A stretch of DNA of 64,000 nucleotides from Vagococcus xieshaowenii (lineage in GTDB: Bacteria; Bacillota; Bacilli; Lactobacillales; Vagococcaceae). Positions 19,092 to 29,839 of this stretch are shown here, piece by piece. The stretch's first letter is position 1; each line of letters begins with the position of its first letter. A model generated the notes under the pieces. That model ran no database searches and was not told the DNA's origin. It saw only the letters and a program-made list of their open reading frames with translations. The stretch covers positions 1,919,514 through 1,983,513 of the forward strand of contig NZ_CP038865.1 in NCBI RefSeq assembly GCF_004792515.1, given 5' to 3'. Both the position numbers and the translations under genes were made by a program.

Positions 19092-19748
19092 TTATTTCCC
19101 TCCTTTCTCAGTGTTTTTAACTCCTGGAAGGATTTCTCCACGGTAGATCCAAACTTTAACGCCTAATTTACCGTAAGTTGTGTCTGCTTCTTCCCATGCG
19201 TAGTCAATATCTGCACGCAATGTGTGTAAAGGAACAGTTCCTTCTGAGTAACCTTCTGAACGAGCGATGTCAGCTCCGTTTAAACGACCAGAAACCATAG
19301 TTTTGATCCCTTGAGCTCCAGCTCTCATTGTACGTTGGATTGCTTGTTTTTGAGCACGACGGAAAGCAACACGGTTTTCTAATTGACGTGCAATTCCTTC
19401 GCCGACTAATTTAGCATCCAAGTCAGGTTTTTTAATTTCTACAATGTTAATATGCACTCTCTTACCAGTTAATGCATTTAATTCTTTACGTAACTTCTCA
19501 ACCTCTGATCCGCCTTTACCAATAACCATACCTGGTTTAGCTGTATGGATTGATACGTTAACGCGGTTTGCAGCGCGTTCGATTTCAATTGTTGAAACTG
19601 CGGCATCAGCTAGGTTTTTCGCAATGTACTTGCGGATGTTTAAGTCTTCGTGTAAGTATTCTGCGTATTCTTTTTCGGCATACCATTTAGCATCCCAGTC
19701 GCGGATAATGCCAACACGCATTCCTATTGGATGTACTTTTTGACCCAC
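19092..19748 (-). CDS. rpsC: 30S ribosomal protein S3
   Basis: The 218-residue protein has the KH domain with the GxxG loop ([12 protein letters not shown] near residue 75-86) and the C-terminal domain with [15 protein letters not shown]. With S4 and S5 it lines the mRNA entry channel. Confidence 0.97.
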   Translation of the reverse strand: MGQKVHPIGMRVGIIRDWDAKWYAEKEYAEYLHEDLNIRKYIAKNLADAAVSTIEIERAANRVNVSIHTAKPGMVIGKGGSEVEKLRKELNALTGKRVHINIVEIKKPDLDAKLVGEGIARQLENRVAFRRAQKQAIQRTMRAGAQGIKTMVSGRLNGADIARSEGYSEGTVPLHTLRADIDYAWEEADTTYGKLGVKVWIYRGEILPGVKNTEKGGK

Positions 19749-19760
19749 TGAATGTCCCTC

Positions 19761-20108
19761 CTATTTCTCAGTCACTACTACTGTAATATGACTTGTTCTT
19801 TTGTTGATTGGTGATGCTGAACCTTTTGCACGTGGACGGAAACGTTTCATCGTTGGTCCTTCGTTAACAAATGCTTCAGATATTACCAATTTCTCAACAT
19901 CTAAATCAAAGTTGTTTTCTGCATTAGCTACAGCAGACATTAATACTTTTTCAATTAGACCAGCTGCTTTGTTCGGAGTGTATTTCAAAATTGAAATAGC
20001 TTCCGCAACACTTTTACCTCTAATTAAGTCGATCACTAGACGTGATTTACGAGGTGAAGTGCGTACTGTTTTAGCAGTTGCTCTTGCTGAAGTAATTTGT
20101 TCTGTCAT
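19761..20108 (-). CDS. rplV: 50S ribosomal protein L22
   Basis: The start at the ATG at 20108 ([16 protein letters not shown], 115 residues) fits the family and is better placed than the TTG two codons upstream. The extended beta hairpin (about 80-100, [18 protein letters not shown]) reaches the exit tunnel where macrolide resistance changes map; it looks wild type. Confidence 0.95.
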   Translation of the reverse strand: MTEQITSARATAKTVRTSPRKSRLVIDLIRGKSVAEAISILKYTPNKAAGLIEKVLMSAVANAENNFDLDVEKLVISEAFVNEGPTMKRFRPRAKGSASPINKRTSHITVVVTEK

Positions 20109-20130
20109 TTGCAATTCCTCCCCTCAATAA

Positions 20131-20409
20131 TTAGCGGCGTGTTTTCTTATCGTCAGCTACGTGACCTTTGTATGTTCTTGTTGGTGCAAATTCACCTAAT
20201 TTGTGCCCAACCATGTCTTCTTGAATGTAAACTGGTACATGTTTTCTACCATCATAAACTGCGATAGTTAATCCTACAAAGTTAGGAAAGATTGTAGAAC
20301 GACGAGACCAAGTTTTGATCACTTGTTTTTTCTCTGAATCTTTTTGCTCTAATACTTTTTTCATTAAATGATCATCGCAAAAAGGTCCTTTCTTCAAACT
20401 GCGTCCCAT
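20131..20409 (-). CDS. rpsS: 30S ribosomal protein S19
   Basis: The 92-residue protein begins [18 protein letters not shown] and ends with the basic tail [15 protein letters not shown]. It binds the 16S head with S13. Confidence 0.97.
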   Translation of the reverse strand: MGRSLKKGPFCDDHLMKKVLEQKDSEKKQVIKTWSRRSTIFPNFVGLTIAVYDGRKHVPVYIQEDMVGHKLGEFAPTRTYKGHVADDKKTRR

Positions 20410-20451
20410 GGTGAACCTCCTCTCAAAATTTACGGTTGTTTATAAACCTAA

Positions 20452-21282
20452 TTATTTTGTTTTACGACGACGAACGATTAACTTATCATTCTTATTTTTC
20501 TTACGAGTTTTGTAACCCAATGTAGGTTTGCCCCATGGCGTCATTGGTGATGGACGTCCGATTGGTGCTTTACCTTCACCACCACCGTGTGGGTGATCGT
20601 TAGGGTTCATTACGCTACCACGTACTGTTGGGCGTTTACGCATCCAACGGCTACGTCCAGCTTTACCGATGTTAACTAATTCGTGTTGTTCGTTACCTAC
20701 AGAACCGATTGTCGCACGACAAGTTCCTAAGATCATACGAACTTCACCAGAGTTCAAGCGGATTAATACGTATTTGCCTTCTTTACCTAAAACTTGCGCT
20801 TTAGTACCAGCAGAACGGATTAATTGTCCACCTTTACCAGGTTTAGTTTCGATATTGTGGATTACAGTACCTACAGGGATGTTAACTAATGGTAACGCGT
20901 TACCAACTTTAATATCCGCTTCTGGTCCAGAAACTAATTTGTCTCCTACTTGTAGTCCTTTTGGAGCTAAGATGTATGCTTTCACACCATCTTCATAGTG
21001 AACTAACGCAATGTTAGCTGTTCTATTTGGATCGTATTCAATAGTTTTAACTGTTGCTACGACGTTATCTTTGTTACGTTTGAAGTCAATCAAACGGTAT
21101 TGACGTTTGTGTCCTCCACCTTGGTGGCGTACAGTGATACGTCCCATGTTGTTACGACCAGCGTTATTTTTAGATGATTGTAACAATGTTTTTTCTGGTT
21201 TATTAGTTGTAATTTCAGAAAAATCTAGGGATGTCATGTTACGACGACCATTCGTGGTTGGTTTGTAGTGTTTAATGCCCAC
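20452..21282 (-). CDS. rplB: 50S ribosomal protein L2
   Basis: The 276-residue protein has the OB and SH3-like domains and the catalytic-centre loop around [23 protein letters not shown] residues 222-240, with the key histidine in DHPHGGG. Length and context (between rplW and rpsS) are standard. Confidence 0.97.
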   Translation of the reverse strand: MGIKHYKPTTNGRRNMTSLDFSEITTNKPEKTLLQSSKNNAGRNNMGRITVRHQGGGHKRQYRLIDFKRNKDNVVATVKTIEYDPNRTANIALVHYEDGVKAYILAPKGLQVGDKLVSGPEADIKVGNALPLVNIPVGTVIHNIETKPGKGGQLIRSAGTKAQVLGKEGKYVLIRLNSGEVRMILGTCRATIGSVGNEQHELVNIGKAGRSRWMRKRPTVRGSVMNPNDHPHGGGEGKAPIGRPSPMTPWGKPTLGYKTRKKNKNDKLIVRRRKTK

Positions 21283-21326
21283 GTTAAATTCCCTCCTACT
21301 TAAAAATGAGTAGCTATTTTAGTTGC

Positions 21327-21614
21327 TTATTCAGCACTAAATAATTCGATTTCTTTTGAATCTTTAGTTAGAGTCACAATCGCTTTACGACGTTTGCTAG
21401 TATAACCAGCATAGCGACCCATACGTTTAAATTTAGGTTTAACATTCATGATGTTAACTTTTTCAACTTTTACACCAAATACTGTTTCAACAGCTTGTTT
21501 AACTAATGTTTTGTTAGCACGAGTATCTACATCAAATGTGTATTTTTTCTCGTCCATTGCAAGCATTGAAGCTTCAGTAATAACTGGTTTTTTAATTAAG
21601 TCATGTAATTCCAT
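21327..21614 (-). CDS. rplW: 50S ribosomal protein L23
   Basis: The 95-residue protein starts [16 protein letters not shown]. It sits at the tunnel exit and binds trigger factor and SRP. Its ATG shares one base with the stop codon of rplD (TAATG), so translation is probably coupled. Confidence 0.97.
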   Translation of the reverse strand: MELHDLIKKPVITEASMLAMDEKKYTFDVDTRANKTLVKQAVETVFGVKVEKVNIMNVKPKFKRMGRYAGYTSKRRKAIVTLTKDSKEIELFSAE

Positions 21615-22237
21615 TATACAAGTACCTCCTCTAATTGAGTAAGAGCGGCTTGAGTAATTAACATTTTCTTGTTAGATACTACATCTAAAACAGATACGTT
21701 ATCAGCAGAAACTACAGAAACATTTGGTAAATTACGAGCTGATAAAGCTGCGAAATCATTTCCGTTTTCTAAAACTACTAATACTTTTGTAGATACCTCT
21801 AAATTAGATAAAACTTCTTTGAAGTTTTTAGTTTTTGGTGCGTCAAATGTTAATCCATCTACTACCACCAAATTATTTTCAGCAACTTTTTCAGATAATA
21901 CTGAGCGGATTGCTAAGCGACGAACTTTTTTAGGAAGTTTGTAGCTGTATGAACGTGGTGTTGGTCCGAATACAACGCCACCTCCACGCCATTGTGGTGA
22001 GCGGATTGATCCTTGACGTGCACGACCAGTTCCTTTTTGACGCCATGGTTTACGACCACCACCGCGGACTGCGCTACGATTTTTTACTGCGTGTGTTCCT
22101 TGTCTTAAAGAAGCACGTTGCATGATGATTGCATCAAATACGACACTTTCATTTGGTTCGATACCGAAAATAGTTTCGTTTAATTCAATTTCGCCATTTT
22201 TAGTACCATCTTGTTTGAATAATGCTACAGAAGTCAT
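21614..22237 (-). CDS. rplD: 50S ribosomal protein L4
   Basis: The 207-residue protein has the long tunnel loop (about 45-100, with [16 protein letters not shown]) where macrolide resistance changes occur; it looks wild type. L4 is also the known autoregulator of S10 operons in Bacillus and E. coli, and a candidate leader lies at 23230-23393. Confidence 0.97.
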   Translation of the reverse strand: MTSVALFKQDGTKNGEIELNETIFGIEPNESVVFDAIIMQRASLRQGTHAVKNRSAVRGGGRKPWRQKGTGRARQGSIRSPQWRGGGVVFGPTPRSYSYKLPKKVRRLAIRSVLSEKVAENNLVVVDGLTFDAPKTKNFKEVLSNLEVSTKVLVVLENGNDFAALSARNLPNVSVVSADNVSVLDVVSNKKMLITQAALTQLEEVLV

Positions 22238-22263
22238 TCCTTAGTTCCTCCTTCCTTCAACAA

Positions 22264-22896
22264 TTATTTAGCAGACTTAACTGCTTGCTGGATTTGAACT
22301 AATGATTTCTTAGAACCTGGTACATTACCTTTAATTAAGATAACGTTTTTCTCAACGTCAACACGTACAATTTCAAGATTTTGAATTGTCACGCGGTCGC
22401 CACCCATTTGACCAGCTAATTTTTTATTTTTAAATACGCGGTTCGGATCTACAGGACCCATTGAACCAGGACGACGGTGGTAACGAGAACCATGACTCAT
22501 TGGTCCACGAGCTTGTCCATGGCGTTTGATAACCCCTTGGAACCCTTTACCCTTTGTTGTACCCGTAACGTCTACGATATCTCCAGCTTGGAAAACATCT
22601 ACTTTAATTTCTTGTCCTACTTCGTATTCCCCTAGCTCAACATCAGTAAATTCCTTAATGAAGCGCTTAGGAGTTGCACTTGCTTTTGCAACATGACCCA
22701 TAGCAGGTTTATTTGATAAAACTTCACGTTTGTCTTGGAAACCAACCTGAATAGCTTCGTAACCGTCTGTTTCGTTTGTTTTAACTTGTAAAACAACGTT
22801 AGCAGCCGCTTCGATAACTGTTACAGGAATTAGTTCACCGTTCTCAGTAAAGATTTGTGTCATACCTACTTTTGTTCCTAAGATTCCTTTGGTCAT
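22264..22896 (-). CDS. rplC: 50S ribosomal protein L3
   Basis: The 210-residue protein starts [16 protein letters not shown]. The central loop near the peptidyl transferase centre ([20 protein letters not shown], about residues 125-145) is intact. It follows rpsJ by 24 bases. Confidence 0.97.
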   Translation of the reverse strand: MTKGILGTKVGMTQIFTENGELIPVTVIEAAANVVLQVKTNETDGYEAIQVGFQDKREVLSNKPAMGHVAKASATPKRFIKEFTDVELGEYEVGQEIKVDVFQAGDIVDVTGTTKGKGFQGVIKRHGQARGPMSHGSRYHRRPGSMGPVDPNRVFKNKKLAGQMGGDRVTIQNLEIVRVDVEKNVILIKGNVPGSKKSLVQIQQAVKSAK

Positions 22897-22920
22897 GATT
22901 ACACCCCCATCATCTTAATT

Positions 22921-23229
22921 TTATAGTTTGATTTCAATATTTACACCGCTTGGTAAGTCTAGCTTCATTAAAGCGTCAACTGTTTTTGGTGTTGGATTCA
23001 CAATGTCGATTAAACGTTTGTGAGTTCGCATTTCAAATTGTTCACGAGAATCTTTGTACTTATGTGTCGCACGGATTACTGTGTATAGAGAACGCTCTGT
23101 TGGTAATGGAATTGGTCCAGAAATGTCTGCCCCAGTTCTTTTTGCTGTTTCAACGATTTTCTCTGCCGCTTGATCCAGTGTACGGTGTTCATACGCTTTT
23201 AAACGAATACGAATTTTTTGCTTTGCCAT
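22921..23229 (-). CDS. rpsJ: 30S ribosomal protein S10
   Basis: The start at 23229 ([16 protein letters not shown], 102 residues) is family-standard and lies behind GGAGGG; the open frame runs 23 codons further upstream through the leader but is not coding there. S10 also acts in NusG/NusB antitermination. It is the first gene of the S10 operon. Confidence 0.97.
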   Translation of the reverse strand: MAKQKIRIRLKAYEHRTLDQAAEKIVETAKRTGADISGPIPLPTERSLYTVIRATHKYKDSREQFEMRTHKRLIDIVNPTPKTVDALMKLDLPSGVNIEIKL

Positions 23230-23393
23230 ATTTTTCCCTCCTTCGCCTACTTTAAAATTAGACATAGCTCCACGAAAATATCCGATACGACCTTCCATGG
23301 CAACTCTTCCGGGCGTGTCGCAACCTTTCGCTTCCCAGCCTGAAGGCTTTCTTCGAATAGCCCCCTGTGTCGTGATTGTCTATGCACAACACT
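23230..23393 (-). ncRNA. S10 operon leader, probable L4-responsive 5' UTR
   Basis: About 164 bases of untranslated, GC-richer RNA precede rpsJ, starting near 23393 from the promoter at 23400-23428. Segments such as GAAAGCCTTCAGGC and GGTTGCGACACGCC can fold. Bacillus S10 operons have a leader of similar length that is controlled by L4. Assignment rests on position and length. Confidence 0.55.
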
Positions 23394-23399
23394 TCTAAT

Positions 23400-23428
23400 A
23401 GTATACAAAAAAAAAAGCCTGCACGCAA
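23400..23428 (-). promoter_or_regulatory. Promoter of the S10 operon
   Basis: The minus strand has TTGCGT (23423-23428), a 17-base spacer and TATACT (23400-23405). The -35 box lies inside the terminator hairpin of the upstream gene, and the spacer contains its ten-T tract. Confidence 0.8.
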
Positions 23429-23437
23429 GCTTTTTTT
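23407..23437. terminator. Bidirectional terminator overlapping the S10 promoter
   Basis: Arms 23415-23422 and 23425-23432 form an 8-base stem with one G-U pair and a 2-base loop. Runs of A and T flank both sides. On the minus strand it ends the transcript of the secreted-protein gene with a ten-T tract. Confidence 0.8.
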
Positions 23438-23452
23438 ATTATTTTTTTAAAT

Positions 23453-24181
23453 TTATTGCAACCATGGATATGCGTTTAACACTTTATCTAATTGCGAATA
23501 TAAATAAGTTTTTTCTTCACCATCAGATAAGTTTTGTACCTCATTAACAGCATTAGCATAATCGTCATAAGTAAATGTTGACGAATCTCTTACACCGTCA
23601 TCAGTAACCAATACTTCAACTAATGATTTTGCATAACCATCATCTGACTCTTCTTCAATAGAAACTGAATCTGTCGATACTTCGTCGCCGTTCAATATTG
23701 CTAATAGAGTGGTTTTAAATGCGTCATCAGGTAATGTTTCTTCTATTATATTGATGACTCTTTGAATATCTTCTTCTTTTATCTCATCTTTCATCGTGGC
23801 GTTAGTTACTTCATCACCATTTAATACCGTTTCTTTAAACAAATTATTAACTTCTTTTAAAGCCGCCCATTTACTTTTTGCTGTTTCTACTAACTTTGTT
23901 TGCTCGTCAGATCCTTTAACAGCTTTCTTCACTTCTGAAATTTGTTTATCGCTAATTTTCTTAGATAAATAAACACTGTCACTATCTAAATACAAAACAT
24001 CTGCAGAGACTTTTGTTTTGTCCTTTTTTTGATTACTCTCTTTTTTTTCAGGTGCTATTTCTCCAGCAACATTAGCATTTAATTTTTCTGATTGATCTTT
24101 AGAATATTTTAATCCCACCGCAATTGAAGCAAACGCAAAAATGGCAGATAAAACTAAAACCAATAAACTCTTTTTATTCAT
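23453..24181 (-). CDS. Secreted or membrane-anchored protein of unknown function
   Basis: This 242-residue protein has a positively charged start (MNKKS) and one hydrophobic segment (about 5-23), with no cysteine for lipidation and no sortase motif. It is therefore an uncleaved signal anchor or a secreted protein. The rest is acidic and polar. The motif NGDEV occurs twice (about residues 121 and 164), each time followed by an acidic stretch, which suggests two related helical segments. I recognise no family. It lies between tuf and rpsJ with its own ATG behind GGAGG, after the tuf terminator and before the S10 promoter, so it is probably its own transcription unit. That is an unusual guest in this conserved block. 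Confidence 0.8.
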   Translation of the reverse strand: MNKKSLLVLVLSAIFAFASIAVGLKYSKDQSEKLNANVAGEIAPEKKESNQKKDKTKVSADVLYLDSDSVYLSKKISDKQISEVKKAVKGSDEQTKLVETAKSKWAALKEVNNLFKETVLNGDEVTNATMKDEIKEEDIQRVINIIEETLPDDAFKTTLLAILNGDEVSTDSVSIEEESDDGYAKSLVEVLVTDDGVRDSSTFTYDDYANAVNEVQNLSDGEEKTYLYSQLDKVLNAYPWLQ

Positions 24182-24267
24182 TCATAAACCTCCATTTTTC
24201 TTCATTCACCTATAAGAATACCTTATTTCTTCGGTCTAAACAACTAATTTTCATCTTTTAGAAAGAC

Positions 24268-24299
24268 AAAAAAAGCTAGTAGCAAATGCTACTAGCTTT
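24268..24299 (-). terminator. Terminator after tuf
   Basis: Arms 24272-24284 and 24287-24299 match over 13 of 13 bases with a 2-base gap. A run of seven T follows on the minus strand. This ends the str operon. Confidence 0.92.
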
Positions 24300-24321
24300 G
24301 GAGTTTGTAAGTTAACAAAGA

Positions 24322-25509
24322 TTACTCTTTGATTGTTGAAACAACACCTGAACCTACAGTACGTCCACCTTCACGAATTGAGAAACGAGTTCCTTCTTCG
24401 ATAGCGATTGGGTGGATTAAGTTAACGTCGATTGTTACGTTATCGCCAGGCATAACCATTTCAGTTCCTTCTGGTAATTCGATAACACCAGTAACGTCAG
24501 TTGTACGGAAGTAGAATTGAGGACGGTAGTTTCCGAAGAATGGAGTATGACGTCCGCCTTCTTCTTTGCTCAATACATATACTTCAGCGTTGAATTTTGT
24601 ATGTGGAGTGATTGTTCCTGGTTGAGCTAATACTTGTCCACGTTGGATATCTTCACGAGATACACCACGTAATAAAGCACCAATGTTGTCACCAGCTTCA
24701 GCGTAATCTAATAATTTACGGAACATTTCAACACCAGTAACTGTTGTTTTACCAGTTTCTTCAGCGATACCGATAACTTCAACTTCGTCACCAACTTTGA
24801 TTTGTCCACGTTCAACACGTCCTGTAGCAACAGTACCACGACCAGTAATTGAGAATACATCCTCAACTGGCATCATGAATGGTTTGTCATGGTCACGTTC
24901 TGGAGTTGGGATGTAAGCATCAACTTCAGCCATTAATTCTAAGATTTTAGCTTCGTATTCTTCGTCGCCTTCTAAAGCGCGTAAAGCAGAACCAGCTACG
25001 ATTGGAGTATCGTCACCAGGGAATTCGTATTCTGATAATAAGTCACGAACTTCCATTTCTACTAATTCTAATAATTCTTCATCGTCAACCATATCCATTT
25101 TGTTTAAGAAAACAACGATGTATGGTACACCAACGTTACGAGATAATAAGATATGCTCGCGTGTTTGTGGCATTGGGCCATCAGCAGCAGATACTACTAA
25201 GATAGCTCCGTCCATTTGAGCAGCACCTGTGATCATGTTTTTAACATAGTCAGCATGTCCTGGGCAGTCTACGTGAGCGTAGTGACGGTTTTCTGTTTCG
25301 TACTCGATATGAGAAGTAGAAATTGTAATTCCACGTTCTTTTTCTTCTGGAGCGTTATCGATTTCATCGTAACCTTTTGCTTCTCCACCTAAAGCTTTTG
25401 CTAATACAGTTGCGATAGCAGCTGATAATGTAGTTTTACCATGGTCAACGTGTCCGATTGTACCAATATTTACATGGGGTTTAGAACGGTCAAATTTTTC
25501 TTTAGCCAT
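24322..25509 (-). CDS. tuf: Elongation factor Tu
   Basis: EF-Tu delivers aminoacyl-tRNA to the ribosome as a GTP complex. The 395-residue protein has the P-loop GHVDHGKT (19-26), switch [10 protein letters not shown] (about 81-88), and NKMD (about 136-139) for guanine binding, then two beta-barrel domains ending VVSTIKE. It follows fusA with a 123-base gap that holds a hairpin (25557-25577). It is the last gene of the str operon. Confidence 0.98.
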   Translation of the reverse strand: MAKEKFDRSKPHVNIGTIGHVDHGKTTLSAAIATVLAKALGGEAKGYDEIDNAPEEKERGITISTSHIEYETENRHYAHVDCPGHADYVKNMITGAAQMDGAILVVSAADGPMPQTREHILLSRNVGVPYIVVFLNKMDMVDDEELLELVEMEVRDLLSEYEFPGDDTPIVAGSALRALEGDEEYEAKILELMAEVDAYIPTPERDHDKPFMMPVEDVFSITGRGTVATGRVERGQIKVGDEVEVIGIAEETGKTTVTGVEMFRKLLDYAEAGDNIGALLRGVSREDIQRGQVLAQPGTITPHTKFNAEVYVLSKEEGGRHTPFFGNYRPQFYFRTTDVTGVIELPEGTEMVMPGDNVTIDVNLIHPIAIEEGTRFSIREGGRTVGSGVVSTIKE

Positions 25510-25556
25510 TTTAATATGTTCCTCCTAATATATATGTTTTTTTATATTCGATAAAT

Positions 25557-25577
25557 CTCCCGTCACACAGACGGGAG
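25557..25577 (-). other. Hairpin in the fusA-tuf gap
   Basis: CTCCCGTC (25557-25564) pairs perfectly with GACGGGAG (25570-25577) around a 5-base loop. No T tract follows on the minus strand, so it is more likely an RNA processing or stability element that separates tuf mRNA from fusA mRNA than a terminator. Confidence 0.5.
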
Positions 25578-25632
25578 TTTAATCTCAAATTATATTTTAC
25601 ATGATTTCTTCCAAAATGAATAGTCCTATAGA

Positions 25633-27723
25633 TTATTCAGCTGAAGATCCACCATTTTTCTTGATGATTTCTTCTTGAATAGATTTAGGAACGTCTTCAT
25701 AGTGGTCGAATACCATCATGAATGTACCACGTCCTTGAGTTGCAGAACGTAATGTAGTTGCGTAACCAAACATTTCAGCTAATGGAACCATAGCATTCAC
25801 GATTTGTGAGTTACCATGAGCTTCCATACCTTCAACGCGTCCACGACGAGCAGTTACATGTCCCATAATATCTCCTAAGAAATCTTCTGGTACAGTAATA
25901 GTAACTTTCATCATTGGCTCTAAGATTACTGGGTTAGCTTTCTTAGCAGCAGCTTTTAATGCCATAGAGGCAGCTACACGGAAAGCAGTTTCGTTAGAAT
26001 CGACATCATGGTATGAACCATCATAAAGTTTTGCTTTAATATCAACTAATGGATATCCAGCAAGAACCCCGTTGTCCATAGAGTCTGCTAATCCTTTTTC
26101 AACCGCTGGGATGTATTCACGAGGAACCACACCACCGACGATAGCATTTTCGAATTCGAAACCTTTACCTTCTTCGTTTGGAGTGAATTCAACCCAAACG
26201 TGTCCGTATTGACCTTTACCACCAGACTGACGTACAAATTTACCTTCAGCTTGTGTTAATGGTGCACGGAATGTTTCACGGTAAGATACTTGAGGAGCTC
26301 CTACGTTCGCTTCAACTTTAAATTCACGACGCATACGGTCAACAAGAACGTCCAAGTGAAGTTCTCCCATACCAGAGATAACTGTTTCACCTGTTTCAAC
26401 GTTAGTTTCAACACGGAATGATGGATCTTCTTCTGCAAGTTTTTGTAAAGCAATACCCATTTTATCTTGGTCAGCTTTTGATTTTGGTTCAACAGCGACT
26501 TGGATAACTGGTTCTGGGAATTCAATTGATTCTAAGATTACTGGAGAGTCCATCGCACATAGCGTGTCCCCTGTTGTAGTATCTTTAAGACCAACTGCCG
26601 CAGCAATATCACCTGAGTAAACTTTGTCAATTTCTTGACGTGTGTTCGCGTGCATTTGTAGGATACGTCCGATACGTTCTTTTTTATCTTTAGAAGCGTT
26701 CAATACGTAAGATCCACTTTCAAGTACACCTGAGTAAACACGGAAGAAAGTTAAACGACCTACGAATGGGTCAGTCATAACTTTAAAGGCTAATGATGCA
26801 AACGGTGCTTCGTCATCCGCTGGGCGAGTGATTTCGTCACCTGTTTTAGAATCAATACCTTTAATAGCTTCGATATCTAATGGTGAAGGTAAGTATGCTA
26901 AAACAGCATCTAGCATTAACTGTACCCCTTTGTTTTTGAAGGCTGAACCAGCTAATACAGGGAAGAATTCAACGTTGATTGTTGCTTGGCGGATACCTGC
27001 AACTAATTCCTCTTCAGTGATTTCTTCACCGTCAAGATATTTCATCATTAATTCTTCATCAGTTTCAGCTACTGCTTCGACTAATTTTTCACGGTATTCT
27101 TTAGCTTGAGCCATGTAGTCTTCTGGAATTTCAGTTTCTTGGATGTCAGTTCCTAAATCGTTTGTATAGATTTCAGCTTTCATCTTAACTAAGTCGATAA
27201 TTCCTGTGAAGTCTTCTTCAGAACCGATTGGTAATTGAATTGGGTGAGCATTAGCTCCTAAACGATCATGTAAAGATTTTACAGAGTATAGGAAGTCTGC
27301 ACCAATTTTATCCATTTTGTTACAGAATACAATACGTGGTACTTTATATTCTGTCGCTTGGCGCCAAACTGTTTCAGTTTGAGGTTCAACACCAGATTGT
27401 GAGTCAAGAACTGTTACAGCGCCATCTAATACACGTAGAGAACGTTGTACTTCAATTGTGAAGTCCACGTGCCCTGGAGTATCGATGATGTTTACGCGGT
27501 AACCGTTCCATTGTGCTGTTGTAGCAGCTGATGTGATAGTGATACCACGTTCTTGCTCTTGTTCCATCCAGTCCATTTGTGAAGCACCTTCATGTGTTTC
27601 ACCAATTTTATGGATTTTACCAGTATAGTATAAAATACGCTCTGTTGTAGTAGTTTTACCCGCATCAACGTGAGCCATGATACCGATATTACGAGTTTTT
27701 TCAAGTGAAAATTCTCTAGCCAC
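25633..27723 (-). CDS. fusA: Elongation factor G
   Basis: EF-G drives translocation and, with RRF, ribosome recycling. The 696-residue protein has the P-loop AHVDAGKTT (17-25), [12 protein letters not shown], and the domain IV loop region ([20 protein letters not shown]) near residue 500. Domain V follows to residue 690. The length is typical. It lies 88 bases after rpsG in the str operon. Confidence 0.98.
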   Translation of the reverse strand: MAREFSLEKTRNIGIMAHVDAGKTTTTERILYYTGKIHKIGETHEGASQMDWMEQEQERGITITSAATTAQWNGYRVNIIDTPGHVDFTIEVQRSLRVLDGAVTVLDSQSGVEPQTETVWRQATEYKVPRIVFCNKMDKIGADFLYSVKSLHDRLGANAHPIQLPIGSEEDFTGIIDLVKMKAEIYTNDLGTDIQETEIPEDYMAQAKEYREKLVEAVAETDEELMMKYLDGEEITEEELVAGIRQATINVEFFPVLAGSAFKNKGVQLMLDAVLAYLPSPLDIEAIKGIDSKTGDEITRPADDEAPFASLAFKVMTDPFVGRLTFFRVYSGVLESGSYVLNASKDKKERIGRILQMHANTRQEIDKVYSGDIAAAVGLKDTTTGDTLCAMDSPVILESIEFPEPVIQVAVEPKSKADQDKMGIALQKLAEEDPSFRVETNVETGETVISGMGELHLDVLVDRMRREFKVEANVGAPQVSYRETFRAPLTQAEGKFVRQSGGKGQYGHVWVEFTPNEEGKGFEFENAIVGGVVPREYIPAVEKGLADSMDNGVLAGYPLVDIKAKLYDGSYHDVDSNETAFRVAASMALKAAAKKANPVILEPMMKVTITVPEDFLGDIMGHVTARRGRVEGMEAHGNSQIVNAMVPLAEMFGYATTLRSATQGRGTFMMVFDHYEDVPKSIQEEIIKKNGGSSAE

Positions 27724-27811
27724 AGTAATTTCTCCTCTCCATATGTCAGTAATTAATTATCCGATTATAATAAATTGTTCGTCATACTTTAAATAAAAAG
27801 TATTGAAAATC

Positions 27812-28282
27812 TTACCAACGGAAATGAGCAAATGCTCTGTTCGCTTCTGCCATTTTATGTGTGTCTTCACGTTTTTTAACTGAAGCACCTGTATTGTTAG
27901 CAGCGTCCATTAATTCTTTTGCTAAACGTTGATCCATTGTATGTTCTCCACGTTTACGAGAATAATCTACGATCCAACGTAATGCTAAAGTTGTTTGACG
28001 AGCTGGGCGTACCTCAACTGGTACTTGGTAGTTAGAACCACCCACACGACGAGCTTTAACTTCTAAGTCAGGTTTAATGTTATCCATAGCTTGTTCGAAA
28101 ACTTCTAACGGATCGTTACCTGTTGATTCTTTAATAATATCAAATGCGTTGTAAATGATGCTTGCAGCAGTTCCACGTTTACCATCTACCATTACACGGT
28201 TAATTAAACGAGTAACGTCTTGTGATTTGTAAATTGGATCTGGCAAAACTTCACGTTTTGAGACAGGGCCTTTACGAGGCAT
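27812..28282 (-). CDS. rpsG: 30S ribosomal protein S7
   Basis: The 156-residue protein starts [16 protein letters not shown] and ends AFAHFRW. It organises the 16S head near the E site. In E. coli S7 represses the str operon; whether it does so here is not visible. Confidence 0.97.
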   Translation of the reverse strand: MPRKGPVSKREVLPDPIYKSQDVTRLINRVMVDGKRGTAASIIYNAFDIIKESTGNDPLEVFEQAMDNIKPDLEVKARRVGGSNYQVPVEVRPARQTTLALRWIVDYSRKRGEHTMDQRLAKELMDAANNTGASVKKREDTHKMAEANRAFAHFRW

Positions 28283-28333
28283 TCAAATTCCTCCTTCCAG
28301 AATTCTAATTTTTTTATGTATTTTAATTTAAAA

Positions 28334-28753
28334 TTATTTTGCTGCTTTAGGGCGTTTTGCACCGTATTTAGAACGGCTTTGTTTACGATCAGCTACACCA
28401 GCTGTATCTAAAGCACCACGAACTACGTGATAACGTACCCCCGGTAAATCTTTTACACGTCCACCGCGGATTAAAACCACGCTATGTTCTTGTAAGTTAT
28501 GACCGATACCTGGAATGTAAGCAGTCACCTCGATGTTGTTTGATAAACGTACACGGGCGAATTTACGTAAAGCTGAGTTTGGTTTTTTAGGCGTCATAGT
28601 ACCTACACGAGTACAAACTCCACGTTTTTGAGGAGCGTTTGTGTTAGTATGAGCTTTTTTCAAACTGTTGTAGCCTTTACCTAACGCAGGTGAGTCAGAT
28701 TTAGTTGTTTTTGGTTTACGAGATTTACGCACCAATTGATTAATTGTTGGCAT
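28334..28753 (-). CDS. rpsL: 30S ribosomal protein S12
   Basis: The start at 28753 ([15 protein letters not shown], 139 residues) is family-standard and follows GGAGG; the open frame extends 14 codons upstream without being coding. The streptomycin-site loops read [11 protein letters not shown] and [13 protein letters not shown], both wild type. First gene of the str operon. Confidence 0.97.
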   Translation of the reverse strand: MPTINQLVRKSRKPKTTKSDSPALGKGYNSLKKAHTNTNAPQKRGVCTRVGTMTPKKPNSALRKFARVRLSNNIEVTAYIPGIGHNLQEHSVVLIRGGRVKDLPGVRYHVVRGALDTAGVADRKQSRSKYGAKRPKAAK

Positions 28754-28818
28754 TATTTTTCCTCCTTCCCTAGCTGTCTTTCTAGTACCACACATCCTGG
28801 TGGTTCATTTTTTGAGAT

Positions 28819-28846
28819 AAAAAAGTTTGCAAGCTAACTTGCAAGT
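28819..28846 (-). terminator. Terminator-like hairpin in the str operon leader (candidate attenuator)
   Basis: Arms 28827-28833 and 28838-28844 match over 7 of 7 bases, with extra G-U pairs outside and a 4-base loop. On the minus strand the stem is followed by a run of six T (28819-28824). It lies between the promoter and rpsL, where no earlier gene needs a terminator. Confidence 0.6.
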
Positions 28847-28926
28847 ATTTATCTTTTAAAATGCTTTTCTGTAGACAGTCAGAACGTTCATATTAAATAT
28901 AAACCTGTACATAAAGCACCTTCAAT

Positions 28927-28955
28927 ATCTTAACATGGCGTTTTTTTTCTGTCAA
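28927..28955 (-). promoter_or_regulatory. Promoter of the str operon
   Basis: The minus strand has TTGACA (28950-28955), a 17-base spacer and TAAGAT (28927-28932). Transcription would start near 28920. Confidence 0.75.
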
Positions 28956-29125
28956 CAACTTCGAATGAAATTTTTTTGTAGTTTTTTATAATCATCCACA
29001 CCTAGCTTTTCTTACCTAGAGGTTGCCTTGTCTAATAATTAATTGAGAATTACGAGACAATACTGTTTTTTTGCTTCATAAAAAGGTAAGATAAAAGTAT
29101 TAAATCAAAGGAGCGAATTATTTCA

Positions 29126-29803
29126 ATGAATTTAAAACAATTAGTCGGTATTGAAGCAGCAACTTATGTTAAAGATGGCATGACAGTTGGTCTTGGAACA
29201 GGATCAACAGCCTATTATATGGTAGAAGAAATCGGTCGTCGTGTAAAAGAGGAAGGCTTACAAATTACCGGTGTCACTACTTCAAACGCGACACAAGAAC
29301 AAGCCCTTGCTCTAGGCATCCCACTAAAAAGCATTGATGAAGTAACGCATGTAGACCTTACAATCGACGGTGCAGATGAAATTAGTGCTAACTTCCAAGG
29401 GATTAAAGGTGGCGGTGCTGCCTTGTTGTTCGAAAAAATCGTTGCAACGTATTCAGATAAAGTCATTTGGATTGTAGACGAATCAAAAATGGTTGAACAT
29501 TTAGGTGCGTTTCCTTTACCAGTTGAAGTGATTCCTTATGGTTCTGATCAATTAATGCGTAAATTCAATGAAAAAGGCTTAAATCCTGTGTTACGTACTA
29601 ACGAACAAGGTGATATCGTCAAAACAGACAGCCAAAACTATATCATTGACTTAAAGCTAGGAAAAATTAAAAACCCAACTGAATTAGCTCATTACCTAAC
29701 CAATCAAGTAGGCGTTGTCGAACACGGTTTATTCTTAGATATGGTCAATACTGTCATCATTGGACGTACTGAAGGCGTTGAAACGTTAAATCCACGCAAT
29801 TAA
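29126..29803 (+). CDS. rpiA: Ribose-5-phosphate isomerase A
   Basis: RpiA interconverts ribose 5-phosphate and ribulose 5-phosphate. The 225-residue protein has the phosphate-binding GLGTGSTA (about 23-30), the catalytic DGADEI (about 81-86) and KGGGAALL (about 94-101). GGAG lies about 12 bases before the ATG, a slightly long spacing. It links ribose phosphate from the nucleoside salvage genes in this window to the pentose phosphate pathway. gpmA follows 36 bases later. Confidence 0.96.
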   Translation: MNLKQLVGIEAATYVKDGMTVGLGTGSTAYYMVEEIGRRVKEEGLQITGVTTSNATQEQALALGIPLKSIDEVTHVDLTIDGADEISANFQGIKGGGAALLFEKIVATYSDKVIWIVDESKMVEHLGAFPLPVEVIPYGSDQLMRKFNEKGLNPVLRTNEQGDIVKTDSQNYIIDLKLGKIKNPTELAHYLTNQVGVVEHGLFLDMVNTVIIGRTEGVETLNPRN

Positions 29804-29839
29804 TTCACTTATGTAACAAGGTAAACTATTAGGAGGCGA

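Larger units (their letters stand above)
28754..29125. other. Divergent gap between rpsL and rpiA
   Basis: This 372-base gap has no gene. It holds the str operon promoter (28927-28955), a leader of about 170 bases with a terminator-like hairpin (28819-28846), and the upstream region of rpiA on the plus strand, where no strong promoter was recognised. Confidence 0.7.

Noticed and set aside
22921..23298. Longer start for rpsJ (23 extra residues)
   Set aside because: The extension covers the leader RNA and the [10 protein letters not shown] start with its GGAGGG site is conserved in the family.
26301..26525. Open frame inside fusA on the same strand but another frame
   Set aside because: It is a shadow of fusA with no start signals.
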